Shown here piece after piece: positions 37,374-45,379 of a DNA stretch of 64,000 bases; the first letter of the stretch is position 1; each line of letters opens with the position of its first letter. Position numbers and translations under genes: made by a program. The DNA is from Bacteroidales bacterium (GTDB lineage Bacteria; Bacteroidota; Bacteroidia; Bacteroidales; UBA932): positions 1 through 64,000 of the forward strand of contig JAEFAI010000011.1 of NCBI GenBank assembly GCA_016291185.1, written 5' to 3'. Under the pieces are notes generated by a model. That model saw nothing but the letters and a program-made list of their open reading frames with translations. It was not told the DNA's origin and did not search any database.

Positions 37374-39023
37374 TCAGCCTTCTACATTGAAAATGTGACG
37401 CATGAAGTTGTAGAGGTGAGGTTGAACGGTACTACCGTCGTGACCCGTACCTGAGACGGAGTGCCATACATGATCCACATTGTTTAATTCCAGGGTTGTA
37501 TGATACCCCTTAGGATAAACACCGACTGTTCCGTCATTGGTCCCACCGGAGATAAGAAGAATATATGGCTTAGGGTTTCCTTCTTTCAAGCGAAAATCCG
37601 CAGCGTTCTTAATCGTACCTTCGTGAGTCATGAATTGATCCGTGGTTGGTAAAATACCAGGAGCCGGGCAAGCCGCCCCAACGAATCCAAACACATCCGT
37701 ATGTTGAGTCCCGATATACAAGGCCTCACGTCCTCCCAATGAGAAGCCTGTGATAGCCGTATTCCTGCGTCCTTCGGCAATCGAGAACTGTTGTTTTGCC
37801 CAGGGCAGCAAGTCTTTAAGAAGATCGTCCTCAAACTTGTCATAATATCTCATGGTCTGCTGATCGAAGGAAAAACCTCCGGGTTGATCTCCAGCCGGAC
37901 TGGTGTACATCTGAGGGAAGATGACAATCATGTCTTTGGTCTTACCTTCAGAAATGGCATTGGCGATCATTTTCTTCACACCATATCCGTCATCAAGCAT
38001 AGAATTCTCGTCGCCAAAAATACCATGCAGAACGAATAATACCGGATACTTCTTGTTGGTGTCGTAATTGGGAGGCAACAATACTCTCACTTTTTTTTCG
38101 CGTCCCGCGGTATTTGAAAGATACTGGTATGATTTCACTTCTCCGTAACTGTTACTGGGCACGTCCGGTGCAAATTCAACCAAGTCCTCACGGAGTTTTT
38201 GCATCGTCTGAGCGGGAGAAGTGCTGGTCCATTTTGTATCGGTTAACGTCGGGAAGTTATACGCTTTTCCTGCTGTGAGCGCATTGGCTCGAGTCAGGGA
38301 ATAAATCGCCTCATCATTGTAGGTGAGTGTGAACGCATAGGACTCTGCAGAAGGATTGACAAGCCGGCCGGCGAAGACACCAGTAGCGGAGTATCCGAAA
38401 CCGTTTAACCCGGCCCCCGCTTCCAGATTAACTTCGTTGATGCTACCATCCGTATTTACGCTATTGCAAGCAACTGGCTTAATTTGAGGACAGGTTAAAA
38501 CGTATTTAGCCACATCCTCTACGGAAGCGATTGGAATAAGGAGCTGAACGAAGTCTGCGGGCTTTTGCATCGACAACACGGCAGAGACCGTCGTTCCGTT
38601 CACCGTGTAAGCCTTGTCCGACTGAGAGAGATAATAATTGTAAACCGGGGCCCCGTTCTTGGTGAAGCTGAACTTACCGGCGGCATAGTTCACATCTACG
38701 GCCACCGGGAAATGCACTGCCGTGAGGGTCTTATCACTCAGGGCGCTGAAATCCGTGTCCAGTAGCGCATCGCCACCGGAAGTGCAGGTCCAGCTATTGC
38801 TGGAACGCGTCATCACAAGGTATTTACTCTCCAGACCCTTGAAGAACACATAGATGACATCGTTTTCCTCCCAGGCGGTCTTGGCAGCCTTGGTCTCGGC
38901 AACGCTGATCTCGAAGTTCATTGGGACACCGGCGGAAGGCTCCTCCCGCGGCGTCATTTCCTTGGTGCAGGACAGAAGTCCCACAGTTACCGACAAGCAC
39001 AGAAAGAATAAGGTTTTCTTCAT
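37374..39023 (-). CDS. Fimbrillin-like domain fused to esterase (CE1/esterase D type)
   Basis: 549 residues. Lipobox LLSC near residue 18. About 30-275 is a fimbrillin/Mfa1-like beta-sandwich region (FEISVAETKAAKTAWEENDVIYVFF is the typical start). About 290-549 is an alpha/beta-hydrolase of the feruloyl/acetyl-xylan esterase type: YPVLFVLHGIFGDE, nucleophile elbow GFSLGG (Ser) and SGTGHDGS (His). Likely removes ester groups from polysaccharides at the cell surface, with the fimbrillin domain as spacer or binding module. The 5' leader is about 165 nt. Confidence 0.82.
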   Translation of the reverse strand: MKKTLFFLCLSVTVGLLSCTKEMTPREEPSAGVPMNFEISVAETKAAKTAWEENDVIYVFFKGLESKYLVMTRSSNSWTCTSGGDALLDTDFSALSDKTLTAVHFPVAVDVNYAAGKFSFTKNGAPVYNYYLSQSDKAYTVNGTTVSAVLSMQKPADFVQLLIPIASVEDVAKYVLTCPQIKPVACNSVNTDGSINEVNLEAGAGLNGFGYSATGVFAGRLVNPSAESYAFTLTYNDEAIYSLTRANALTAGKAYNFPTLTDTKWTSTSPAQTMQKLREDLVEFAPDVPSNSYGEVKSYQYLSNTAGREKKVRVLLPPNYDTNKKYPVLFVLHGIFGDENSMLDDGYGVKKMIANAISEGKTKDMIVIFPQMYTSPAGDQPGGFSFDQQTMRYYDKFEDDLLKDLLPWAKQQFSIAEGRRNTAITGFSLGGREALYIGTQHTDVFGFVGAACPAPGILPTTDQFMTHEGTIKNAADFRLKEGNPKPYILLISGGTNDGTVGVYPKGYHTTLELNNVDHVWHSVSGTGHDGSTVQPHLYNFMRHIFNVEG

Positions 39024-39240
39024 AACTTCCGCCAGATTAAATATTTTGTTCATTCCATCCGGGATACTCCCCGCCACTGGCTTGAAGGATAAAACTATCT
39101 GTCGACAACTCAACGACTATCGTTGCCGGAGTCTCATACAACAACTTTGTTGTTTCTTCCATAACTACTAACTAACTTAAATTTGGGGTACGAAATTAGT
39201 ATATTTCGGCTAATTTAGCAAGTGTAAATGGAGGCTTTTA
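39024..39240 (-). promoter_or_regulatory. Long 5' leader of the fimbrillin-esterase gene
   Basis: About 165 bases separate the start at 39023 from the nearest -7-like box (TAATTTCG on the minus strand, near 39192). The leader contains a CAACAAC/GTTGTTG hairpin near 39139-39155. No known riboswitch is recognised. Confidence 0.35.
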
Positions 39241-39248
39241 ATAAAAAA

Positions 39249-39272
39249 ATTCGCCGGCAGAAGCCGGCGAAT
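39249..39272 (-). terminator. Terminator of tRNA-Cys formed by an R2 repeat
   Basis: ATTCGCCGGC, loop TTCT, GCCGGCGAAT followed by T's when read on the minus strand. It lies 18 nt after the tRNA 3' end and is the R2 palindrome acting as a Rho-independent terminator. Confidence 0.65.
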
Positions 39273-39289
39273 CGAAGAATTTGATTTAG

Positions 39290-39360
39290 AGGTGCGTAGC
39301 GGAATCGAACCACTGTGACAGGTTTTGCAGACCTGCGCCTAGCCACTCGGCCAACGCACC
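39290..39360 (-). tRNA. tRNA-Cys (anticodon GCA)
   Basis: Reading the minus strand: acceptor GGTGCGT pairs with ACGCACC; the anticodon loop CTGCAAA carries GCA within the CAGGT/ACCTG stem; the T-loop GTTCGAATC is standard; discriminator base is T (U73), as expected for tRNA-Cys. CCA is not encoded. Promoter box TATCTTTG at 39371-39378. Confidence 0.93.
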
Positions 39361-39370
39361 AATGGGAATG

Positions 39371-39378
39371 CAAAGATA
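39371..39378 (-). promoter_or_regulatory. Promoter -7 box TATCTTTG (tRNA-Cys)
   Basis: Consensus box 10 nt upstream of the tRNA 5' end at 39360. Confidence 0.6.
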
Positions 39379-39449
39379 CGCAAAAATCCTGTACTTGCAA
39401 GTGCGAGGTGCAAAAAGGCATATAATTTGTTGTCCGAAATAATAATCCT

Positions 39450-39457
39450 TATATTTG
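39450..39457 (+). promoter_or_regulatory. Promoter -7 box TATATTTG
   Basis: Consensus box 21 nt before the ATG of the TonB-plug lipoprotein. Confidence 0.55.
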
Positions 39458-39478
39458 ACACGTTAAACTGGAACCAAG

Positions 39479-39931
39479 ATGAAACACGCATTTATTCTCA
39501 TCGCGCTCACGCTTTGCGCAGTTTCCTGCTCCTCCACGCGTCAGGTACGCGTTTACGAGAAGACGGACGATATGGTCAACGTCGGCTACGGCAGCACCTC
39601 CAAGGATGCCCTGACCACTGCCGTGGGCCAGCTGAAGTCGGACAAGACCACGGTAACGTACGCCAATATGTACGAATACCTGGAAGGCAGAATCCCGGGC
39701 GTCACGGTGGTCGGCGATAAGATCCGCATCCGCGAGACGGGCCCGCTGAACAGCTTCGGAGAGCCGTTGCTGATGGTGGATGGAATCGAGGTCCCCGATC
39801 TTAACCACGTCAACCCCAACGAGGTTGAGTCCGTCGAGGTCCTCAAGGATGCATCCGCTTCCATTTACGGTGCACGCGGCGGCAACGGCGTCGTCCTGAT
39901 CACCACCAAGGGTGCCAAGCATGTTGAATAA
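39479..39931 (+). CDS. Stand-alone TonB-receptor plug domain lipoprotein
   Basis: 150 residues. Lipobox AVSC near residue 17. The remainder is a single plug domain: ANMYEYLEGRIPGVTVVGDKIRIRE, PLLMVDGIEVPDL, and the SusC-type NPNEVESVEVLKDASASIYGARGGNGVVLITTKG. No beta-barrel follows: the stop is real and the next gene is a HAD hydrolase overlapping by 11 nt. Plug-only lipoproteins may compete for TonB or act as surface adaptors; the function is inferred from the domain alone. Confidence 0.85.
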   Translation: MKHAFILIALTLCAVSCSSTRQVRVYEKTDDMVNVGYGSTSKDALTTAVGQLKSDKTTVTYANMYEYLEGRIPGVTVVGDKIRIRETGPLNSFGEPLLMVDGIEVPDLNHVNPNEVESVEVLKDASASIYGARGGNGVVLITTKGAKHVE

Positions 39932-40571
39932 CATCATTTTCGACTTTGGCGCCGTCCTGGTAGACTGGAATCCGCATTACCTCTATGATCCTTATTTTGG
40001 GGACCCGGCCAAGGCTGAGTGGTTCCTGACGGAAATATGTCCCTACGCGTGGAACGCGCAGTGCGACGCAGGCCGCCCGATCTCCGAGATCACGGAAGAG
40101 CGCGTGGCCCTCTACCCCAAATGGGAGAAGGAGATCCGCATGTATTTCGACCACTGGGTCGATATGATGGGCGGCCCGATTCCGGGCATGGAAGCGCTCG
40201 TGCGTGAATACAAAGAGCGCGGCTACGGCGTCTGGGGCATCACCAACTGGTCCGCCGAGACCTTCCCGCTGGTGCGCCACGACTACCCGGTTTTCGACCT
40301 GCTGGACGGCTTCGTCGTGTCCGGTGCCGAGAAGATTCTCAAGCCCGATGCACGCCTGTACCGGCTTCTGCTGGACCGTTACGGGCTGAAAGCCGAGGAA
40401 TGTGTGTTCGTTGACGACAACCCGGCCAACGTGGCCGGCGCCGAGGCCGTCGGCATCAAAGGAATTCTTTTCAAAAACGCAGAACAGCTCCGGACAGAGC
40501 TCGATTTGGTTCTACGTGGTTCGGAGCGTAGCGACGCAGGGGGTTTCGGGGGGAACGCCCCCCGTCATTAA
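39921..40571 (+). CDS. HAD-superfamily hydrolase, subfamily IA
   Basis: 216 residues. HAD motifs: IIFDFGAVLVDW (first acidic residue Asp near 8), GITNWSAETF (motif II), the Lys of SGAEKILKPDA (motif III) and VFVDDNPANV (motif IV). Cap domain between, as in dehalogenase-like phosphatases. The second motif-I Asp of DxDx is replaced (DFGAV), as in the YihX-like group. The last 20 residues (SERSDAGGFGGNAPRH) are encoded by a G-rich palindromic repeat (R4). Overlaps the plug gene by 11 nt. Confidence 0.85.
   Translation: MLNNIIFDFGAVLVDWNPHYLYDPYFGDPAKAEWFLTEICPYAWNAQCDAGRPISEITEERVALYPKWEKEIRMYFDHWVDMMGGPIPGMEALVREYKERGYGVWGITNWSAETFPLVRHDYPVFDLLDGFVVSGAEKILKPDARLYRLLLDRYGLKAEECVFVDDNPANVAGAEAVGIKGILFKNAEQLRTELDLVLRGSERSDAGGFGGNAPRH
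40516..40570 (-). repeat. G-rich repeat type R4, encoding the HAD C-terminus
   Basis: GGTTCGGAGCGTAGCGACGC, then GGGGG/CCCCCC hairpin GGGGGGAACGCCCCCC. It aligns, in reverse, with 52893-52943 downstream of rho. It is in frame with the HAD gene and forms its tail. Confidence 0.6.
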
Positions 40572-40622
40572 CTCGCCGGCTTGCCGGCGATGAGACGGTC
40601 ATAGCTCAGCTAGGACCGTCTC
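40572..40622. repeat. Two palindromes at the psd 3' end
   Basis: First CTCGCCGGC/GCCGGCGA (40572-40590), then GAGACGGTC (40592-40600) and its complement GACCGTCTC (40614-40622) around TAGCTCAGCTA. The second is a nearly perfect 31-bp palindrome covering the psd stop and last codons. Confidence 0.7.
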
Positions 40623-41252
40623 GCACGCGCGAACTAAATCCCCTACCTTCACCCGAATCTTCGCGTCCAGCGGCAGGTACATGTCGATACGCGAGCCGAA
40701 CTTGATGATGCCGCACTGCGTGCCGCCATCCACCGTCGTTCCCTCCTGCGCGTGACAGACAATGCGCCGGGCAAAGCCGCCCGCAAGCTGCTTGAACAGG
40801 ATCTTCTGCCCGCCAGCGAGGCGCATCCCCACGCAAGTGTGCTCATTCTCCTCGGACGCCTTCGGCTTGAACGCCAGGAAATGCTCGCCGGGATAGTAGC
40901 GGTAGTACTTCACTTCCCCGCTGGCCGGCCAGAAATTGGCGTGTACGTCGAAGAAATTCATATACACCGAGAGCTGGATGCAGTCGCACTTGAGGAACTC
41001 CGGCTCGTAAACCTTCTCCAGGATCACCACCTTGCCGTCTGCCACGGACGTCACTTCCTGCGGCCCGGCCGTGTGCTTGCGCTTCGGAACGCGGAAGAAC
41101 GCCGTCTGCCACACGCAGACCCAGACCATCGCCGCGATCACGGCGCCACGGATCCAGTGCTGCGGGACAAAGAGGACAACGGCGACGGCAATCGCGATGC
41201 AGACCAGGTAAACAAGGGCCAGCGTGCCGTATGAATTGCGGTCTATTTTCAT
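40599..41252 (-). CDS. psd: Phosphatidylserine decarboxylase family proenzyme
   Basis: 217 residues. One or two N-terminal membrane helices (about 10-50), then the decarboxylase core with self-cleavage region GIIKFGSRIDMYLP (Gly-Ser) giving the pyruvoyl group. Short, archaeal/alpha-type Psd; makes phosphatidylethanolamine. The start at 41252 overlaps cdsA by 4 nt (ATGA), so the two lipid genes are coupled. Its last codons and stop lie inside a large palindrome. Confidence 0.93.
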   Translation of the reverse strand: MKIDRNSYGTLALVYLVCIAIAVAVVLFVPQHWIRGAVIAAMVWVCVWQTAFFRVPKRKHTAGPQEVTSVADGKVVILEKVYEPEFLKCDCIQLSVYMNFFDVHANFWPASGEVKYYRYYPGEHFLAFKPKASEENEHTCVGMRLAGGQKILFKQLAGGFARRIVCHAQEGTTVDGGTQCGIIKFGSRIDMYLPLDAKIRVKVGDLVRACETVLAEL

Positions 41253-42082
41253 AAAAGGCCAAATATTGACAGATATACACAAGCCATCGGGATGGCCACC
41301 AGAGAGCTGTCGAAGCGGTCCAGCATGCCGCCGTGGCCGGGGATGCAGTTGCCGGAATCCTTGACGCCGAAATGGCGCTTCCAGATGGATTCAAACAGGT
41401 CGCCGCACACGCCGCCCGCGCCTACGATGAGGCCCAGCACGATGCAATGAATGAGCGGGAACGGCAGCCAGGTCAGGTAGTGCAGCCCGACACCCGCAGC
41501 GACGCAGAAGAAGAGCCCGCCCCAGAAGCCCCACCAGGACTTCTTCGGAGAAATGCTCGGCGCCAGCTTGCGCGAATTGGGTTTCTGCCCGAAGGCCGTG
41601 CCGACGCAGTAGGCGCCCACGTCGGAGCACCAGATCATAATAAACAACGAGAGCAGGAACCAGCCGTCATACACTTCCCCGTCCATCATCAGGAGCGGAG
41701 AAAGGCTAATCGGAAGGGCAATATAGAGCAGGCCGGCGTAGATGTAGCCAAGGTCGCCCAAGCCCTCGCGGGACGGTAGGAACAAGCAGCTGACGGGGAT
41801 CAGCAGCAGCGGGATTAAGATAAGTGTCAGCCAGCGAAGATCCACGTTTCCGTAGAAGCAGTATACTCCGACCAGCAAAAAAGCCGTTATACCCGTAACC
41901 ACGCCCAGCCGCTGCTGGAAGCGGAAACGCGTTCCGAGCGCCATTTTATAGAATTCCTCCAGCGCCACGGTCAGGATGATACTGAACAGGCAAGTAAAGA
42001 TGGCCCGGTCCCAGATAATACCGAAGACCATGATGACCAGAAACAGGATTCCGGTCAGTGTGCGGATCCAGAACTCTTTCAT
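41249..42082 (-). CDS. cdsA: Phosphatidate cytidylyltransferase
   Basis: 277 residues, about eight membrane helices. The CdsA signature near the C-terminus, SIWKRHFGVKDSGNCIPGHGGMLDRFDS (about 232-259), is intact. Forms CDP-diacylglycerol, the precursor used by Psd's upstream pathway. Its start overlaps the ftsH stop, and ftsH's end has been extended by an R1 repeat (42090-42116) just before the cdsA start. Confidence 0.95.
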   Translation of the reverse strand: MKEFWIRTLTGILFLVIMVFGIIWDRAIFTCLFSIILTVALEEFYKMALGTRFRFQQRLGVVTGITAFLLVGVYCFYGNVDLRWLTLILIPLLLIPVSCLFLPSREGLGDLGYIYAGLLYIALPISLSPLLMMDGEVYDGWFLLSLFIMIWCSDVGAYCVGTAFGQKPNSRKLAPSISPKKSWWGFWGGLFFCVAAGVGLHYLTWLPFPLIHCIVLGLIVGAGGVCGDLFESIWKRHFGVKDSGNCIPGHGGMLDRFDSSLVAIPMACVYLSIFGLL

Positions 42083-44076
42083 ACGGCAGGAGATTCCGGA
42101 TCAAGCCCGGAATGACTATTTTTCTCCTCCTTGCGGAGACGATCCTCGCCGTGCGTACCGGCCTTGGGACCGAAGAGCGCTTCGATATCATCGGCCATGA
42201 TGACCTCCTTCTCGATCAGCAGCTCGGCCAACTTGGTCAGGCCGTCCCAGTTGTCTGTCAGGATCTGGCGGGTCTTGGCCGTGACTTCGTCCACGATGGC
42301 TTTGACCTCGGAGTCAATCAGTTCGGCCGTCTTCTCGCTATAGGGCTTGGTGAACTCATAGCCACCCTGCGGGTCGTAGAAGGAGATATTGCCGACCTTC
42401 TTGCTCATACCGTAGTAGCTCACCATCGCGTAGGCGATCTTGGTCATGCGCTCGAAGTCGCTCAGCGCACCGGTGCACGGCACCCCATTGTTGACCATTT
42501 CTTCGGCCACGCGACCGGCCACCAGGCTGCACATATTGTCCATCATATCGGACTTGGAGAGGGTCACTTTCTCGTCCGGAAGCATCCAGGTGATGCCCAG
42601 GGCCTGTCCGCGCGGGATGATGGAGACCTTCAGCACGGGGTCGCAACCCGGCAGCAGCCAACCGGCAACGGCGTGTCCCGCCTCGTGGAAGGCCGTGATG
42701 CGCTTCTCCTCCGGGGACATAATAGTCTTCTTGCGCTCGATGCCGCCGACCACGCGGTCCACCGCATCGGAGAAGTCCTGATTATTGATATCGGATTTGC
42801 CGCGGCGTGCGGCCGTCAGGGCAGCCTCGTTGCAGACATTGGCGATGTCTGCACCGGAGAAGCCCGGCGTATTCTTGGCAATGAGCTCCAGGTCGAAGTC
42901 CGGGGCCAGTTTGAGCGGCTTGAGGTGGACCTGGAAGATTTCCTTACGCTCGTTCAGGTCCGGGAGCGTGACCTGGATCTGGCGGTCAAAGCGCCCGGCG
43001 CGCATGAGCGCCTTGTCGAGGATGTCGGCGCGGTTGGTCGCGGCGAGCACGATCACGCCGCTGTTGGAGCCAAAACCGTCCATCTCGGTGAGAAGCTGGT
43101 TGAGCGTATTCTCGCGCTCGTCGTTCGACGAGAAGCCGACATTCTTGCCACGGGCACGGCCCACGGCGTCGATTTCGTCGATGAAGACGATACACGGGGC
43201 CTTCTCCTTGGCCTGGGCGAAGAGGTCGCGCACGCGGCTTGCACCCACGCCCACGAACATCTCCACGAAGTCGGAGCCACTGATGCTGAAGAACGGCACG
43301 TCGGCCTCCCCTGCCACGGCTTTCGCAAGCAGGGTCTTACCCGTGCCCGGAGGGCCCACGAGCAGAGCGCCCTTGGGGATCTTGCCGCCGAGAGAAGTAT
43401 ATTTCTTCGGATTCTTCAGGAAATCAACGATTTCCATCACCTCCTCCTTGGCGCCGTACAGGCCGGCGACGTCCTTGAAGGTAACTTGGACCTTGTCCTT
43501 GTCGGCGAGTTTGCCGGTGGATTTGCCCACGTTGAAGGGATTCATTCCGCCGCCCGGGCCACCGGGACCACCGCCGTTCATATTGCGGGCCATGCCACGG
43601 AACAGCAAGCCATACAGCAGAACGAGCAGGACCGTAGGAATCACCCACTCGAGGACATTCGCCCAGATGCGGGCATCGTTCTCCATGTAGATCTTGATCT
43701 GACTCTCCGCCGGGAGCGTCTGGTTGATGGCTGCGAACTCCGCCTCCGGATCGAACTTGGTCGAAGTCAGGAAGAAGAAGTGCGGGGAATGGGTCGGGAC
43801 CTTGCCGTTGACATACATGCCGGCATACTTGCCGAGCTTGTCAGGCTGGATGGTGATCGTTCCCTTGAAGTCGTTGCGGATGAAGTGGATTTCTTTGACA
43901 TCCCCGTCCAGCATCATCTGCCGGACCTGCGCCCACTCGATCTTCTGCGGAGCGGGACCGTTCTGGTTGAACAGCATATAGCCGATGGCAACCAGAAGGA
44001 TGATATAAAGCCACGATAAGTTGATTCGGATGATTTTCGGTTTACGCGAATCGTTATTGTTGGGTTTTTGAGGCAT
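42079..44076 (-). CDS. ftsH: ATP-dependent zinc metalloprotease FtsH
   Basis: 665 residues. Two membrane helices (about 20-37 and 135-160) flank a periplasmic part; AAA domain Walker A GPPGTGKT, Walker B CIVFIDEIDAVG; SRH with RPGRFDR-type ARAGRFDRQI; zinc site HEAGH. Membrane-anchored quality-control protease. The start at 44076 gives MPQKPNNNDSRKP and the first helix. The tail NSHSGLDPESPAV is encoded by an R1 repeat rather than a conserved sequence. Confidence 0.95.
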   Translation of the reverse strand: MPQKPNNNDSRKPKIIRINLSWLYIILLVAIGYMLFNQNGPAPQKIEWAQVRQMMLDGDVKEIHFIRNDFKGTITIQPDKLGKYAGMYVNGKVPTHSPHFFFLTSTKFDPEAEFAAINQTLPAESQIKIYMENDARIWANVLEWVIPTVLLVLLYGLLFRGMARNMNGGGPGGPGGGMNPFNVGKSTGKLADKDKVQVTFKDVAGLYGAKEEVMEIVDFLKNPKKYTSLGGKIPKGALLVGPPGTGKTLLAKAVAGEADVPFFSISGSDFVEMFVGVGASRVRDLFAQAKEKAPCIVFIDEIDAVGRARGKNVGFSSNDERENTLNQLLTEMDGFGSNSGVIVLAATNRADILDKALMRAGRFDRQIQVTLPDLNERKEIFQVHLKPLKLAPDFDLELIAKNTPGFSGADIANVCNEAALTAARRGKSDINNQDFSDAVDRVVGGIERKKTIMSPEEKRITAFHEAGHAVAGWLLPGCDPVLKVSIIPRGQALGITWMLPDEKVTLSKSDMMDNMCSLVAGRVAEEMVNNGVPCTGALSDFERMTKIAYAMVSYYGMSKKVGNISFYDPQGGYEFTKPYSEKTAELIDSEVKAIVDEVTAKTRQILTDNWDGLTKLAELLIEKEVIMADDIEALFGPKAGTHGEDRLRKEEKNSHSGLDPESPAV
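42090..42116 (-). repeat. R1 repeat encoding the FtsH tail
   Basis: On the minus strand: GTCATTC, core CCGGGCTTGATCCGG, GAATCTC. Translated in the ftsH frame it gives SHSGLDPES. Near-identical to 27642-27668. Confidence 0.75.
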
Positions 44077-44082
44077 CTTGCG

Positions 44083-44090
44083 TATTTTTG
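44083..44090 (+). promoter_or_regulatory. Promoter -7 box TATTTTTG
   Basis: Consensus box for birA (ATG at 44114); overlaps the divergent ftsH promoter region. Confidence 0.5.
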
Positions 44091-44096
44091 CTTTTA

Positions 44097-44104
44097 CAAA
44101 TATA
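44097..44104 (-). promoter_or_regulatory. Promoter -7 box TATATTTG (ftsH)
   Basis: Minus-strand consensus box 20 nt before the ftsH start; divergent and interleaved with the birA promoter. Confidence 0.55.
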
Positions 44105-44113
44105 ATAACAAAA

Positions 44114-44743
44114 ATGGAACCATCCCACGAAGGCGCGCATATTCTCTGGCTGGACACGGTCGATTCGACCAACAGCGAGCTCAGGAAGCGGATTTCAGCG
44201 TTTGACAATTTGTCAATCATTGCCACGCGCGAGCAGACAGCCGGCCGCGGACAGGGCACGCACACCTGGTACGCGACCCCCGGGCAGAACCTTACCTTCA
44301 GCATTCTGTACCGCTTCGAGGGAGCCTGCGCGCTGGCCGCTTCCGACGCCCTGCTGATCACGCAGGTGACCACCCTCGCCCTGCGGGACTACCTGCTCTC
44401 CCACGGCGTCCAGGCGCGCATCAAATGGCCCAACGACATCTGGGTGGAGGACCGAAAGATCTGCGGCATCCTCATTGAAAACACGATTTCAGAGGGTCAG
44501 GTGCGCGAAAGCATCGTCGGCATCGGCCTGAACCTGAACGAGACCGGCTGGCCCGCGGAACTCCCCAACCCCGTCTCGCTGCGCGAGCTGACCGGGCAAC
44601 CATTCGACCCCGCGGCGGAGCTGATCGCGTTGGAAAAAGAAATCCGCCGCCGCTTCGGCTTCCTGGCCTCGCACGACGGCAGAATCTCTCTGCAAGAAGA
44701 ATTCGGGAAATTTATGTTCAGGCTCCCCGAAGGGCCGAAATAG
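44114..44743 (+). CDS. birA: Biotin--[acetyl-CoA-carboxylase] ligase
   Basis: 209 residues. Ligase core: DTVDSTNSEL, TREQTAGRGQGTHTWYA (biotinyl-AMP loop, GRGQ-x2-HTW), IKWPNDIWVEDRKICGILIE. No N-terminal HTH, so it is a class I ligase without repressor role. The ATG at 44114 is preferred over 44078 because it follows the promoter and matches family length. Its end overlaps the convergent rpe gene by 26 nt. Confidence 0.9.
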   Translation: MEPSHEGAHILWLDTVDSTNSELRKRISAFDNLSIIATREQTAGRGQGTHTWYATPGQNLTFSILYRFEGACALAASDALLITQVTTLALRDYLLSHGVQARIKWPNDIWVEDRKICGILIENTISEGQVRESIVGIGLNLNETGWPAELPNPVSLRELTGQPFDPAAELIALEKEIRRRFGFLASHDGRISLQEEFGKFMFRLPEGPK

Positions 44744-45365
44744 CCGCTGCCGGATCCGGCGCGCCGAACACGGCGCTGCCTGCCACGGCGATATCCACGC
44801 CACACTCTTCGACAGCGCGGACATTATCTGCATATACGCCGCCGTCGATCTCAATGAGCGCGCGCGCTCCCCTGCGCTGGATTTCCGCCTTCAGGGCTTC
44901 CACACGGTCCAGCGTCTCGTAGATGAACTTTTGCCCGCCAAAACCGGCGAATACGGACATCACCAGGAAATAATCGGCTTTGCCGATGTACGGATACAGA
45001 CGGCTCACGGGAACGTCCGGATTAATGGCCACACCCGCCTTCAGTCCCAGCGAATGGAGCTTCTCGATGAAGCGCGAGGTGCTACGCCCGGCGGCCTCCC
45101 AGTGGAAGGAGCACATCTGCACACCGTCTTTTGCCAGCTTCTCAAACCAGCGCTCCGGGTGAACGACCATCAAATGCGCGTCCATGGGAGCTTTGGCGAT
45201 TTTGGCCACCTGGTCGATGACCGAGAAACCGAATGAAATATTGGGAACGAGCGTGCCGTCCATCACATCGAGGTGGATGATGTCGCCGCAGCGGTTGATA
45301 AGTTCAATGTCCTTCTCCAGATGGAGAAAATCCGCCGCCAGAATGGAAGGGGCAATCTGGAACAT
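44718..45365 (-). CDS. rpe: Ribulose-phosphate 3-epimerase
   Basis: 215 residues, TIM barrel. Motifs IAPSILAADFLHLEKDIE, HLDVMDGTLVPNISFG (metal ligands), MDAHLMV, and EIDGGVYADN, AGSAVFG near the end. Interconverts Ru5P and Xu5P in the pentose phosphate pathway. The start at 45365 is set by the family start MFQIAPS; a longer frame would overlap dnaA's end. It lies 14 nt after dnaA, likely co-transcribed. Confidence 0.94.
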   Translation of the reverse strand: MFQIAPSILAADFLHLEKDIELINRCGDIIHLDVMDGTLVPNISFGFSVIDQVAKIAKAPMDAHLMVVHPERWFEKLAKDGVQMCSFHWEAAGRSTSRFIEKLHSLGLKAGVAINPDVPVSRLYPYIGKADYFLVMSVFAGFGGQKFIYETLDRVEALKAEIQRRGARALIEIDGGVYADNVRAVEECGVDIAVAGSAVFGAPDPAAAISALRGA

Positions 45366-45379
45366 ATTGTGATACAGGA

